From contig JAQTOL010000003.1 in assembly GCA_028748945.1 (NCBI GenBank), positions 1-24,197 of the forward strand: a stretch of DNA of 24,197 bases. Reading direction: 5' to 3'. Positions 1 to 7,161 of the stretch are shown here, one piece after another. Made by a program: the position numbers and the translations under genes. This DNA is from Paludibacter sp. GTDB lineage: Bacteria > Bacteroidota > Bacteroidia > Bacteroidales > Paludibacteraceae. The notes beneath the pieces were generated by a model. That model was not told the origin of the DNA, did no database searches, and was given only the letters and a program-made list of their open reading frames with translations. The stretch's first letter is position 1. Every line of letters starts with the position of its first letter.

Positions 1-710
1 ATGAAGATGGAAAAACTAAACAGGATTTGGATTCTTTGCTTAAAGGTTGGATAGGTAGTGATAAACCAATTACGATTCTAGATTTATCAGGTGTACCAAT
101 AACTATATTAAATACTATAATTGGTGTATTGTTGCGGATAGTTTATGATGGTCTCTTTTGGGCGAGAAATCTTTCGCAAGGTGGTAAAGAAAGACCTCTA
201 TTGTTATTGATGGAAGAAGCTCACAATTATTTAAATTCAGAAGGAAGTGCATTATCAATAGTTCAAAGAATAGTAAAAGAAGGACGTAAATATGGAATAG
301 GTACAATGATTGTAAGTCAAAGACCTTCTGAAATAAATTCAACCATTTTATCACAGTGTGGGACATTTTTTGCTTTAAGATTGACAAATTCTACAGATAG
401 GAGCCATATTACAAGTGCAGTTTCTGATAATCTTGAAGGACTAACAGGTATGTTGCCAATTTTAAAAACTGGTGAGGCAATAATATTGGGTGAAGCAGTA
501 AAATTACCTATGCGAACAATTATCAAAGCACCTTCAAAAGATAGAAGGCCTGATAGTCAAGATCCTGTTGTATTTGATGAAATTGATACAGATGAATCAC
601 TTCGCCCAGGTGGTTGGGGAAATAAAATGGAACCAGAACCAAATTATGAAGAATTTGTGGAAGCATGGAGAGCTCAAAATCCAAAAGTCAAAAGAGTAAT
701 CAATAAATAA
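1..710 (+). CDS. HerA/DUF87-family ATPase, C-terminal part (5' end outside window)
   Basis: The reading frame is open from base 3, so this is the 3' part of a longer gene cut by the window edge; the TTG at 27 is internal. Numbering from that TTG, the visible part has a strand ending in DLSG (19-22), a hydrophobic Walker B strand with acidic end LLLLMEEAH (58-66), and the region around VSQRPSEI (96-103) typical of HerA/FtsK-like hexameric motors, where a Gln/Arg lies just after the sensor strand. The Walker A loop must lie upstream of the window. HerA proteins are ATP-driven DNA translocases that work with a nuclease partner, either NurA in end resection or SIR2, DUF4297 and similar effectors in phage defence. 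No NurA is visible here. The gene ends 9 bases before the KTSC gene, and predicted nucleases follow, suggesting one operon. Family assignment is firm; the biological role is inferred. Confidence 0.88.
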   Translation, partial: EDGKTKQDLDSLLKGWIGSDKPITILDLSGVPITILNTIIGVLLRIVYDGLFWARNLSQGGKERPLLLLMEEAHNYLNSEGSALSIVQRIVKEGRKYGIGTMIVSQRPSEINSTILSQCGTFFALRLTNSTDRSHITSAVSDNLEGLTGMLPILKTGEAIILGEAVKLPMRTIIKAPSKDRRPDSQDPVVFDEIDTDESLRPGGWGNKMEPEPNYEEFVEAWRAQNPKVKRVINK

Positions 711-719
711 AATAATATT

Positions 720-929
720 ATGGAAAGAAAACCTGTAAAATCGTCAAATATTGCAGCAATAGGCTATGACGATAGTTCGGCTACATTAGAAATTGAATTT
801 CTAAATGGATCAATCTATCAGTACTTTGATGTACCAGATCATATTTATAAGGAAATTATGGGTGCAGATTCACAAGGAAAGTATTTGGCAGCAAACATAA
901 AAGGTAATTTTAGATATTCTAAAGTGTAA
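720..929 (+). CDS. Stand-alone KTSC domain protein
   Basis: A 69-residue protein that is almost entirely one KTSC domain. The diagnostic central YxY motif appears as YQYFDVP (residues 34-40), preceded by LEIEFLNGS and followed by a C-terminal FRYSKV. KTSC was named after the C-terminal extension of some lysyl-tRNA synthetases; its function is unproven, with RNA binding proposed. The ATG at 720 lies 9 bases after the HerA-type stop, and the PIN-KTSC gene starts 8 bases after this stop, so co-transcription is very likely. It aligns without gaps to the C-terminal 62 residues of the next protein (30 of 62 identical), implying duplication or fusion. It could be an accessory subunit that binds the same ligand as the PIN-KTSC protein. 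Confidence 0.9.
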   Translation: MERKPVKSSNIAAIGYDDSSATLEIEFLNGSIYQYFDVPDHIYKEIMGADSQGKYLAANIKGNFRYSKV

Positions 930-937
930 ATGAAGGT

Positions 938-1909
938 ATGAATGTACTATTTATCGATACAAATATTTATCTGCGTTTTTTCGATGAAAATAGAAAAGAT
1001 TTAAAGAAGTTGTTAGATACTTTGCTTAAAGTTTCAAACAATATTTTTATTACTGAACAAATTGTAGCCGAAATAGAAAGAAATAAATTACAAGTGTTTA
1101 AACAATCAATTTCGAACTATACAAATAAATTAAAAATTGATTCTGTTGTTCTCCCAGAACATTTCGCTACAGACTTTAATAATATAGAGATTGGCAATTG
1201 GAACAAACATAGAAAAGCCTTAAAAAACGAAAATGAAAAACTATCAAAAGAGATTGATGAAATAATTATAAAAAATTTGGATTTAATCTCTAAATCATAT
1301 GATTCTGTAAGTAAGGGTTTGGAATTTTTATATTTAAATGCAATAAAGGCTAGCAATGGGGAAATTAGTAATGCAAGACTAAGACGTGAATTAGGTAATC
1401 CTCCTGGGAAACAGTTGGACTCATTAGGTGATCAAGTTACATGGGAACAATTTTTAAATAAGGCTTCAACTTATAATGAAGTTTGGATTATAACCAATGA
1501 CAGTGACTATTTAACAGAATACAAAGGAACTATATTTTTAAATTCTTACTTATATTCAGAGTTACGAAACCGAAATTCAACTTTAAAAATTAATTGTTTT
1601 ACTGACTTATTGAGTGGACTTGAATCGTATGGTAAAAAGAACAATATTAACGATTTGATTGATAAAAAGACGGTAAAGGAAATTCGTGAGGAAGAAATGC
1701 AATATAGAATTGTATTGGAATCAAGTAATTTAAAGTCTGTTAAATATGATTCTAACCAACATATTCTTGAAATAGAATTTTTAAATGAATCTCTATATCA
1801 ATATTTTGATGTTCCTGAAAATGTTTTTGAAAATTTATTAAGTTCAAGTTCTCCTGGCAGATTTTTTGAAAATGAAATTAAAGGTACATATCGTTATTCA
1901 AAAGTTTAA
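938..1909 (+). CDS. PIN-like ribonuclease (DUF4935-type) with C-terminal KTSC domain
   Basis: This 323-residue protein begins with a PIN-like fold: strand NVLFIDTNIYL with D7, then E45 in VAEIERN, D165 in LGDQVTWEQF, and D188/D190 in ITNDSDYL. These are the acidic positions expected to hold divalent metal in PIN nucleases, and the GDQ-W then TxDxD order resembles DUF4935 proteins. Residues about 85-160 form a helical, charged insertion. Residues 262-323 are a full KTSC domain (YQYFDVP at 287-293) ending in the same RYSKV as the preceding gene. PIN domains cut RNA; KTSC may bind RNA. The fusion therefore suggests an RNase with its own RNA-recognition module, which is inference. The ATG at 938 is 8 bases from the upstream stop, and the next gene starts 4 bases after this stop. 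Confidence 0.85.
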   Translation: MNVLFIDTNIYLRFFDENRKDLKKLLDTLLKVSNNIFITEQIVAEIERNKLQVFKQSISNYTNKLKIDSVVLPEHFATDFNNIEIGNWNKHRKALKNENEKLSKEIDEIIIKNLDLISKSYDSVSKGLEFLYLNAIKASNGEISNARLRRELGNPPGKQLDSLGDQVTWEQFLNKASTYNEVWIITNDSDYLTEYKGTIFLNSYLYSELRNRNSTLKINCFTDLLSGLESYGKKNNINDLIDKKTVKEIREEEMQYRIVLESSNLKSVKYDSNQHILEIEFLNESLYQYFDVPENVFENLLSSSSPGRFFENEIKGTYRYSKV

Positions 1910-1913
1910 ATAA

Positions 1914-2939
1914 ATGCTTCAACTTAATCAACAACTTAAACGTGTTGAAATTTCGAATTTCGAAATCGAGAACTCTATCGTTTTTAATTACTTTGATAAT
2001 CTCCCTGCATTCGAACGTGATGAGAAACTTCTTCGTGCCATATATATAGGAGTACTTGCCTTTATGGAAGATCGAATCTCTTCTTTCCTTTCAAAAACAA
2101 GCAATGAATTAGGGACGGAATTAGAAAGTCTGAAAATGATTTTCGAGATGAAGAAGGAATTATTTTATAAATCAACCATTAAAGGTGTATTAGCAGAAGA
2201 TGATATTGCTGAATTTTTAAATCAATACTTTTCAGATAAGCGATTAAAAGATAAAGCTATTTTAACCGGAAGTACTGCCGGTAATTTAGCACGTAATAAA
2301 ACAGGTGACATCCTTTGTGAAGTAGATGGTAATAGAGACTTGAAGATCGCAATTGAATGTAAGTTCGATAAAAGCGTTCGTTTGGGAGATATTGAAAACA
2401 AAGACATTTTTACAAGAAAATCGGATACTGCCTGGAGTCAGTTAATAGAAGCTCAAGCTAACAGGGATTCAAAAGTTAGTATCATAGTATTTGATATCTC
2501 GCTGGTAGAAAACTCGATATTAAAGAACTTTGACAATGTTGGTTATATTCCTGCAGTTGGCTTTGTTGCTATAATCAATTCACAAAAAGGAGATTATTCA
2601 AATTTGGCTATTGCTTATATGCTAGCCAGGGATATTGCTTTAAATGCAAAAGAAGTTGATTTAGATAAAGATTTATTAGCAATGATTGTAAATAGAGTTA
2701 TCAAAGATATTAATGAGATTCTATCTGTAAAATCTTTAGTGTTAAGTAATATAGAAAATAATAAAGCTATTCTGAAACAGCTTGAAAAATCAATGCTTCT
2801 TATGGAATTCAATCAAGAATACATGAAAAAATTCTTGAAAGAAGGTACACTTACTAAAAAAGATCTACTGGATTTTTATGTTGGCGAAGATGTGAAGGAT
2901 AAATATAAAGGAATTGAGAAGGAGATAAATGAAATGTGA
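1914..2939 (+). CDS. Predicted PD-(D/E)XK nuclease with coiled-coil flanks
   Basis: A 341-residue cytosolic protein with the signature of a restriction-endonuclease-like fold: E95 in a helix (GVLAEDDIAEF), D132 in KTGDILCEV, E148-x-K150 in the strand IAIECKF, and Q176 in AWSQLIEA, a plausible motif IV Gln. This order and spacing recalls the DUF2130/RmuC-like branch of the superfamily, but I cannot assign a named family. Charged helices at about 58-90 and 265-341 look like coiled coils that may mediate assembly. The ATG overlaps no gene but is only 4 bases after the PIN-KTSC stop, the tightest junction in the cluster. A role as DNA-cutting partner of the upstream HerA-type motor is inferred from adjacency. 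Confidence 0.72.
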   Translation: MLQLNQQLKRVEISNFEIENSIVFNYFDNLPAFERDEKLLRAIYIGVLAFMEDRISSFLSKTSNELGTELESLKMIFEMKKELFYKSTIKGVLAEDDIAEFLNQYFSDKRLKDKAILTGSTAGNLARNKTGDILCEVDGNRDLKIAIECKFDKSVRLGDIENKDIFTRKSDTAWSQLIEAQANRDSKVSIIVFDISLVENSILKNFDNVGYIPAVGFVAIINSQKGDYSNLAIAYMLARDIALNAKEVDLDKDLLAMIVNRVIKDINEILSVKSLVLSNIENNKAILKQLEKSMLLMEFNQEYMKKFLKEGTLTKKDLLDFYVGEDVKDKYKGIEKEINEM

Positions 2940-2961
2940 TAAATAATATTAAAAAAATACT

Positions 2962-3252
2962 ATGGGACTTTACAAAACTGATAGTTGCTTTTTTACTAAA
3001 ATTGAAGTGATAAGTTGTGATGAAACAGATGGAAAACAATTGGATGGATATTATTATCGAATTATGTTCAATGATAAAGTTAGAGAAATCAGACTAAGTC
3101 ATAATGATGATTGGGAAAATGATAAATGGATAAAAAATTACGGAAATGATTTTTTAAACTTAATTGATGAAAAAGAAAGGGGGAGTTTTTTTCAATATGC
3201 AAAAACGTTGGATGAAGTAAAGGTGTATTTTAATGCCATAAATATAAAATAA
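2962..3252 (+). CDS. Small hypothetical protein in the nuclease cluster
   Basis: A 96-residue soluble protein I do not recognise. It has no signal peptide or membrane segment. The N-terminal half is predicted beta (FFTKIEVISCDE, YYYRIMFNDKVREIRLS) and the C-terminal half helical (DFLNLIDEKERGSFFQYA, DEVKVYFNAI), giving a compact alpha/beta protein rich in Asp, Lys and aromatic residues. The ATG at 2962 follows the nuclease stop by 22 bases with an A-rich leader, so it is probably the last gene of the operon. It could be an adaptor, immunity or inhibitor protein for the nucleases; nothing in the sequence decides between these. Confidence 0.65.
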   Translation: MGLYKTDSCFFTKIEVISCDETDGKQLDGYYYRIMFNDKVREIRLSHNDDWENDKWIKNYGNDFLNLIDEKERGSFFQYAKTLDEVKVYFNAINIK

Positions 3253-3344
3253 TAGGATTGAACCCACCCTGAGGGATAACATTAAATTTTATTCATTTAT
3301 ATCTAGTAAATATTGAAAATTATGCTGTTTAGTATAATAAAGAG

Positions 3345-4028
3345 ATGACTATGAATATTGCTGTAAATACACTTTATTTAAATAAAGAATGGTTAGATAA
3401 AAGAGATTTAATTTTAAAGAGAGATAATTATACGTGTCAGGGTTGTCAAACATTTAATCCATCATTAGGGTCAGTTGAATTGTCTAATCCTATAGATAAT
3501 TCGCTTGAGATCCATTTTTATAGATCAACACCAGGAAGTAGTGTCTACACTATATCTTCCGAAAAATACAAATTGGATGTTGAAATAGATTTTGGTCGGA
3601 ACTGGATGGTTTTACCAGTATTACAAGTACACCATAAAAGATATATCCAAAATAAGAATCTTTGGGATTATGATGATACGGATTTAATTACTTTATGTAA
3701 GAACTGTCATAATAGTCTACATGATAATTTTGAAATACCGATATGTGATTCTAGCGGACTAATAATTAAAAATAAGAAATTCACTCCTAAAGATGAAGGT
3801 TGCGGAGGTTATCATACTTATGATCCTTGGACTTTCATTTATTTAAATAGGGAAAAAGAATATTTACTTAAAGATATAATAAAACCATTTATAAGATTAA
3901 TTGTAACAGAAGAAGAGGATTCCAGAATTGAAGAAATTAGAGAGATTGCAAAAACAATGTATCTTGATTTCTTTAAAAGATATATACCTAATTATACAAA
4001 TCAGTCATCTGCTAGCGCGGGTTTGTAA
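3345..4028 (+). CDS. HNH endonuclease domain protein
   Basis: A 227-residue protein with a zinc-supported HNH core. After RDLILKRDNYT come C31-x2-C34, then the catalytic-type LQVHHKRY with H96/H97, an Asn-containing stretch, and DLITLCKNCHNSLHD with C118-x2-C121, H122 and H126. HNH domains nick or cut DNA using one metal ion. An insertion of about 60 residues separates the first CxxC from the HH strand, longer than is usual in small HNH proteins, and a helical tail of about 100 residues follows. A second in-frame ATG lies two codons downstream (3351) and could be the true start. The gene lies 92 bases after the putative operon and may have its own promoter. Its last codons, encoding SASAGL, and the stop lie inside a dispersed intergenic hairpin repeat. 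Confidence 0.85.
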   Translation: MTMNIAVNTLYLNKEWLDKRDLILKRDNYTCQGCQTFNPSLGSVELSNPIDNSLEIHFYRSTPGSSVYTISSEKYKLDVEIDFGRNWMVLPVLQVHHKRYIQNKNLWDYDDTDLITLCKNCHNSLHDNFEIPICDSSGLIIKNKKFTPKDEGCGGYHTYDPWTFIYLNREKEYLLKDIIKPFIRLIVTEEEDSRIEEIREIAKTMYLDFFKRYIPNYTNQSSASAGL

Positions 4029-4034
4029 TTAATG
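4011..4034 (+). repeat. TGT-loop hairpin repeat (degenerate) forming the 3' end of the HNH gene
   Basis: Starts GCTAGCGCGGGTTTGT and matches the left arm and loop of the same family at 22464, 7137 and, in reverse, 6028. The right arm is decayed (AATTAATG rather than an AATCC-type arm). The HNH stop codon TAA at 4026-4028 lies within it. Confidence 0.7.
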
Positions 4035-4061
4035 TCAAAACATAATAACTAAAACTCTGTT

Positions 4062-4318
4062 CTCGCGGATATACTTGTTAGATGAGTAAAGTTTGGTCCA
4101 GGTGGATGGGTCCCGATAGCTATCGTGGATGTGATCCCATCCTATGTATTATAAGGATTTATAATCCGAAAAAATGAAATCTGCTTTACATGAGCTTGTA
4201 TTAATGGATTACATCCCGATAGCTATCGGGACCAAAGAATACAAGAACTGGGATTAAAAATCCCAGTGACAAACAGCAATATTTGTATATTTAAAGAATA
4301 TATCCGGAAGGACAGGAG
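4062..4318 (+). repeat. Long composite intergenic repeat, copy 1 (expanded)
   Basis: The block CTCGCGGATATAC to ATATCCGG is matched almost throughout by 22608-22756. Copy 1 is about 103 bases longer because a segment is bounded by two direct copies of TCCCGATAGCTATCG (4111-4125 and 4214-4228). It contains the palindrome CCCGATAGCTATCGGG (4215-4230), a stem GGATGGG (4104-4110) with CCCATCC (4136-4142), and a perfect 8-base hairpin CTGGGATT/AATCCCAG (4248-4266). No coding capacity is evident. Confidence 0.85.
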
Positions 4319-4319
4319 A

Positions 4320-4352
4320 AAACGTTTTTAAACGTATAAATGAAAAATTGAT
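4320..4352 (+). repeat. AAACGTTT-type repeat, copy 1
   Basis: The segment around ACGTTTTTAAACGT followed by ATAAATGAAAAATTGAT recurs at 23877-23909 with one difference inside the palindrome. It directly follows the long composite repeat. No function is evident. Confidence 0.75.
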
Positions 4353-4368
4353 TTTTTTATTGTTAGCA

Positions 4369-4444
4369 AACAAGGGGCAGAAGTGAAGGAGATTTACAGG
4401 TTATTGGTGGATGAGTTTAGGTATTTTGAATAAAAGCCCTTGTT
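4369..4444. repeat. Imperfect inverted repeat around a short spacer
   Basis: AACAAGGGGC (4369-4378) pairs with GCCCTTGTT (4436-4444) apart from one bulged G, and weaker pairing extends outward. The 57-base spacer has no ORF worth calling. I see nothing further between 4445 and the next gene at 4523. Confidence 0.5.
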
Positions 4445-4522
4445 GTGCGTAATGTCTGATTGTTTGGCAAAGTACTTTCTTACTTATATTCTTAAAATAT
4501 AAACTTTATAAAAACAAACAAA

Positions 4523-4855
4523 TTGGAAATAACTAAAGAAGACTATTTGGTTGCTCTGGAAATAGTGAACAAATATCATGAGCAAATTTTAAAAGAACAT
4601 ATTCAAGTAGAACAAATATCAAAACCTAAAACAAGAGATTTTCTGAATAAGTACGGAAAAGAAATGAATAAGAAATTATATGATTTCTTAGACTACATTG
4701 TAACTAAAGCTGAAACAAATGATGACAAAAACTGGAACTATAAACGTTATTTATATTTGGAAAATATAACGGAAAAAAATTGCAAGGCTTTTAGATATTT
4801 CGGAAAGAATAATTGGTTAGAATTAGAAGCCTTGCTCAATAAATATGGTAAATAA
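4523..4855 (+). CDS. Hypothetical protein, 110 residues
   Basis: I do not recognise this protein. It reads as a highly charged, mostly helical soluble protein (Lys/Glu-rich, several aromatic residues, no signal peptide, no Cys pairs except one Cys at about residue 88). The only plausible start is TTG at 4523, since the next in-frame ATG is about 50 residues in; the preceding ACAAACAAA leader is A-rich as is common in Bacteroidota. Initiation at TTG, or loss of an original ATG, should be borne in mind, and the gene could be a remnant. It stands alone between two repeat-filled gaps, with no operon partner. Confidence 0.55.
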   Translation: MEITKEDYLVALEIVNKYHEQILKEHIQVEQISKPKTRDFLNKYGKEMNKKLYDFLDYIVTKAETNDDKNWNYKRYLYLENITEKNCKAFRYFGKNNWLELEALLNKYGK

Positions 4856-4868
4856 ACCCTGTTCTGAG

Positions 4869-4952
4869 TAACGTAGTTGGCGCGGATGTTACAACCCCTC
4901 GTCCTGGCGGATATGGCCGGTAGGTGGATCCCGATAGTTATCGTGGACGGAC
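4869..4952 (+). repeat. Intergenic repeat mosaic upstream of the DUF4349 gene
   Basis: TAACGTAGTTGGCGCGGATG (4869 onward) matches 8801-8822 at 18 of 22 positions. It is followed by GTCCTGGCGGATATGGCCGG, similar to the head of the element at 9042, and by a diverged palindrome CCCGATAGTTATCG (4930-4943). From 4953 to 5063 I see only an A-rich leader. Confidence 0.65.
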
Positions 4953-5063
4953 GTTAGGGCAAAGAGAGTCAGGCGGCAGTGTAGAAAAAAAGAAAAAGCG
5001 AACGATACGAATCAGAATCTGAAAAAATACAGAACCAATTTTTGAAAACAGAAAGAAAACAAC

Positions 5064-5963
5064 ATGAAAAACATCACAACAATTTTAGTAATTGCTTTAT
5101 CCATTGCACTTTTTAGTTGTTCCCCTAAAGCATCCGAAGAAGCTCCGGCAGTTGAGAGTACAGCAGATATAGTTTCATCTTCTGCAGCCGTTGAAAATAA
5201 CAAAGATACGACTCACCAATTTATTCGGACGGCTGACTTAAAGTTTAAAGTCAAAAGTGTTATAAAAAGTACTTACGACATTGAAGATATAACTGCACGA
5301 ACAGGTGGATTTGTAACGTATACGAATTTAACGAGTGATGTTCTGTCGACTGAGACAAAAGAAATTAATTTTGATTCTTCTGTCATTGTTACTCATTTTG
5401 TAGTTACAAACTCAATTATCATTCGGGTACCAAATACAAAACTGGACACAACGTTAAAACAAATTTCAAGAAACATCGTATATCTTGACAGTCGTGTTAT
5501 AAAAGCAGACGATGTTGCGCTGCAATTGTTATCAAATAATTTGACTATCAGACGGTCTGACAAGAATGAAGCCCGACTAATAAATGCGATTGACAATCGT
5601 GGAAAAAAACTGAATGAAACTACTTCCGCTGAAGAACTTCTTCTAAACAAACAAGAGCAAGCAGATAATGCCCGAATTGCAAATTTATCGCTCAAAGATC
5701 AAATTAACTTTAGTACCATTCATCTGACTATTTATCAGAATCAGGGAGTAAATTACGAGAAAATTGTACGTGAGAAAAACTCAAAACAGTATGAACCAGG
5801 TTTAGGATATAGAATCTTAGACTCATTGTCATATGGTTGGAGTATATTTGAAGATATTATCGTTTTTCTAATAAACCTTTGGGGACTGGTTCTACTTGGA
5901 GTTATCGGATTTTTGGGTTACAAACTTTATGTTATTAAATTCAGGAAAAAGAAACACGAATAA
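5064..5963 (+). CDS. DUF4349 domain lipoprotein
   Basis: A 299-residue lipoprotein. The signal peptide MKNITTILVIALSIALFSC ends at lipobox Cys19. An acidic, Ser/Ala-rich linker follows (about 20-50), then the DUF4349 core from FIRTADLKFKVKSV with the characteristic TGGFV motif (about 90-94) and IIIRVPNTKLD (about 126-136). A helical coiled-coil region precedes DQINFSTIHLTIYQ, and one hydrophobic segment lies near the C-terminus (about 262-288) before a basic FRKKKHE tail. This layout matches DUF4349 proteins: extracytoplasmic domain with a C-terminal membrane anchor, function unknown. The gene is isolated, with repeat DNA on both sides. Confidence 0.85.
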   Translation: MKNITTILVIALSIALFSCSPKASEEAPAVESTADIVSSSAAVENNKDTTHQFIRTADLKFKVKSVIKSTYDIEDITARTGGFVTYTNLTSDVLSTETKEINFDSSVIVTHFVVTNSIIIRVPNTKLDTTLKQISRNIVYLDSRVIKADDVALQLLSNNLTIRRSDKNEARLINAIDNRGKKLNETTSAEELLLNKQEQADNARIANLSLKDQINFSTIHLTIYQNQGVNYEKIVREKNSKQYEPGLGYRILDSLSYGWSIFEDIIVFLINLWGLVLLGVIGFLGYKLYVIKFRKKKHE

Positions 5964-5984
5964 AACCTGAAGGAACCAAGCTCC

Positions 5985-6024
5985 CCAACAATAAAAGAAA
6001 GAAGCACAGGTCACAGACCTGCGC
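5985..6024 (-). repeat. Reverse-oriented TGT-loop hairpin with shared linker
   Basis: Bases 5985-6015 match 22488-22518 at 30 of 31 positions, including the linker CAACAATAAAAGAAAGAA. On the - strand, GCGCAGGTC and GACCTGTGC pair around loop TGT (6004-6024 on the + coordinates), with a G·U at the third pair. The rest of this 152-base gap, including GGGCGTTATGGCAAAT near 6070, holds nothing I can name. Confidence 0.75.
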
Positions 6025-6115
6025 TAGCGGGGGAAATGATCGCTCAAATAGTACAGAGCACATAGTCACGGGCGTTATGGCAAATAAAAATCTCTACTAA
6101 TTAAAATAACAAAAA

Positions 6116-7123
6116 ATGAAAATAATTATAATAATATTAATTTTCTTAGTTGTAATTCCAATAATATTAATTACATGGCATGTGATTAAATTATTTAAGA
6201 AACCTGATTTTTCAAAAATTCCGATTTATTATCCATTTAAGTCAGAAAAAGCAAAAATAAGATATTATGAATACTATGATAAACGCTCGGAAGAATATCC
6301 AGTTAAATCTGAAACAAAATATTTAACAACTTCTTATGGAGAAACTTTTGTAAGAATTTTCGGTGATGAAAAAAAATCGCCATTGGTTCTTTTGCCTTCT
6401 GCAAATGCATCTTCTTTGATTTGGTTGTCGAATATTAAAACTTTATCAGAAAATTTTCGAATTTATGCAGTTGATAACATATATGATGTGGGTAGAAGTG
6501 TTAATTCTTATCCAATTATAAGTTCTGACGATTTGGTAAATTGGTTGGATGAATTATTTACAAAATTAGAGTTATCAGATAATATAAACTTAATGGGGCT
6601 TTCTTTTGGAGGTTGGTTAACAAGTCAATATGCACTTCGTTTTCCAAATCGGCTTAATAAAATAATTTTAGCAGCTCCTGTTGCAACAGTAATTCAGTTG
6701 CCTGCTGCATGGGCTTATAGAGCAATCCTGGGTGCATTACCGCATAGATATTTCATGAAAGTATTTTTTGTTAATTGGATGTTTCAAAACCTTGTAAAGA
6801 AAAAAGACGATAATAGTATTGCATTACTAAATAAACTTATTGACGATGGATTGATGGTAATGAAGTGTTACAAATTTAGAATGCCACTTACACCAGCTGT
6901 TCTGACAGACATCGAGTTGCAAAATTTTAAAATTCCTGTTCTATTCATAGTAGGTGAAAATGAAGTAATATACCCTGCAAAAAATGCCATTCAAAGATTA
7001 AATAGTGTTGCCCCAAATATAAAAACAGAAATAATTAAAGATGCAAGTCACGATTTAACAATTTCTCAATCTGAAATTTTTAATAATTTAGTGATTAATT
7101 TTTTGAATAGAAATGATAAATAA
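6116..7123 (+). CDS. Alpha/beta hydrolase with N-terminal membrane anchor
   Basis: A 335-residue alpha/beta-hydrolase-fold protein. Residues 3-22 are a continuous hydrophobic segment, best read as an uncleaved membrane anchor since no clear cleavage site follows. The nucleophile elbow is GLSFGG with Ser163, the acidic member is probably Glu283 in VGENEVIYP (Glu where Asp is usual), and the general base is His312 in DASHDL. The strand VLLPSANASS (91-100) provides the oxyanion region, and residues 190-265 form the cap. Substrate cannot be told from sequence; esterase or lipase activity is the default inference. It is preceded by an A-rich leader and stands alone. Confidence 0.86.
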   Translation: MKIIIIILIFLVVIPIILITWHVIKLFKKPDFSKIPIYYPFKSEKAKIRYYEYYDKRSEEYPVKSETKYLTTSYGETFVRIFGDEKKSPLVLLPSANASSLIWLSNIKTLSENFRIYAVDNIYDVGRSVNSYPIISSDDLVNWLDELFTKLELSDNINLMGLSFGGWLTSQYALRFPNRLNKIILAAPVATVIQLPAAWAYRAILGALPHRYFMKVFFVNWMFQNLVKKKDDNSIALLNKLIDDGLMVMKCYKFRMPLTPAVLTDIELQNFKIPVLFIVGENEVIYPAKNAIQRLNSVAPNIKTEIIKDASHDLTISQSEIFNNLVINFLNRNDK

Positions 7124-7136
7124 TAAAATTTCCCTT

Positions 7137-7161
7137 GCTGGCGCGGTTTTGTAATCCAACC
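7137..7161 (+). repeat. TGT-loop hairpin repeat, partly decayed
   Basis: Begins GCTGGCGCGGTTT, with loop TGT (7150-7152) and right arm AATCC. The left five bases pair with the right five apart from one T-T mismatch. The same family occurs at 22464 and 4011. Confidence 0.65.

Noticed and set aside
3255..3275. GGATTGAACCC resembles the reverse complement of a tRNA T-arm
   Set aside because: No acceptor, D or anticodon arms can be built around it on the - strand.
4170..4260. Short + strand ORF beginning ATGAAATCTGC that runs through the GATAGCTATC palindrome
   Set aside because: Under 30 codons, lies wholly inside the dispersed repeat and is absent from copy 2.
4869..4960. Possible integron attC site
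   Set aside because: The outer boxes do not fit the RYYYAAC/GTTRRRY consensus and no integrase gene is present; kept only as a low-interest finding about gene layout.
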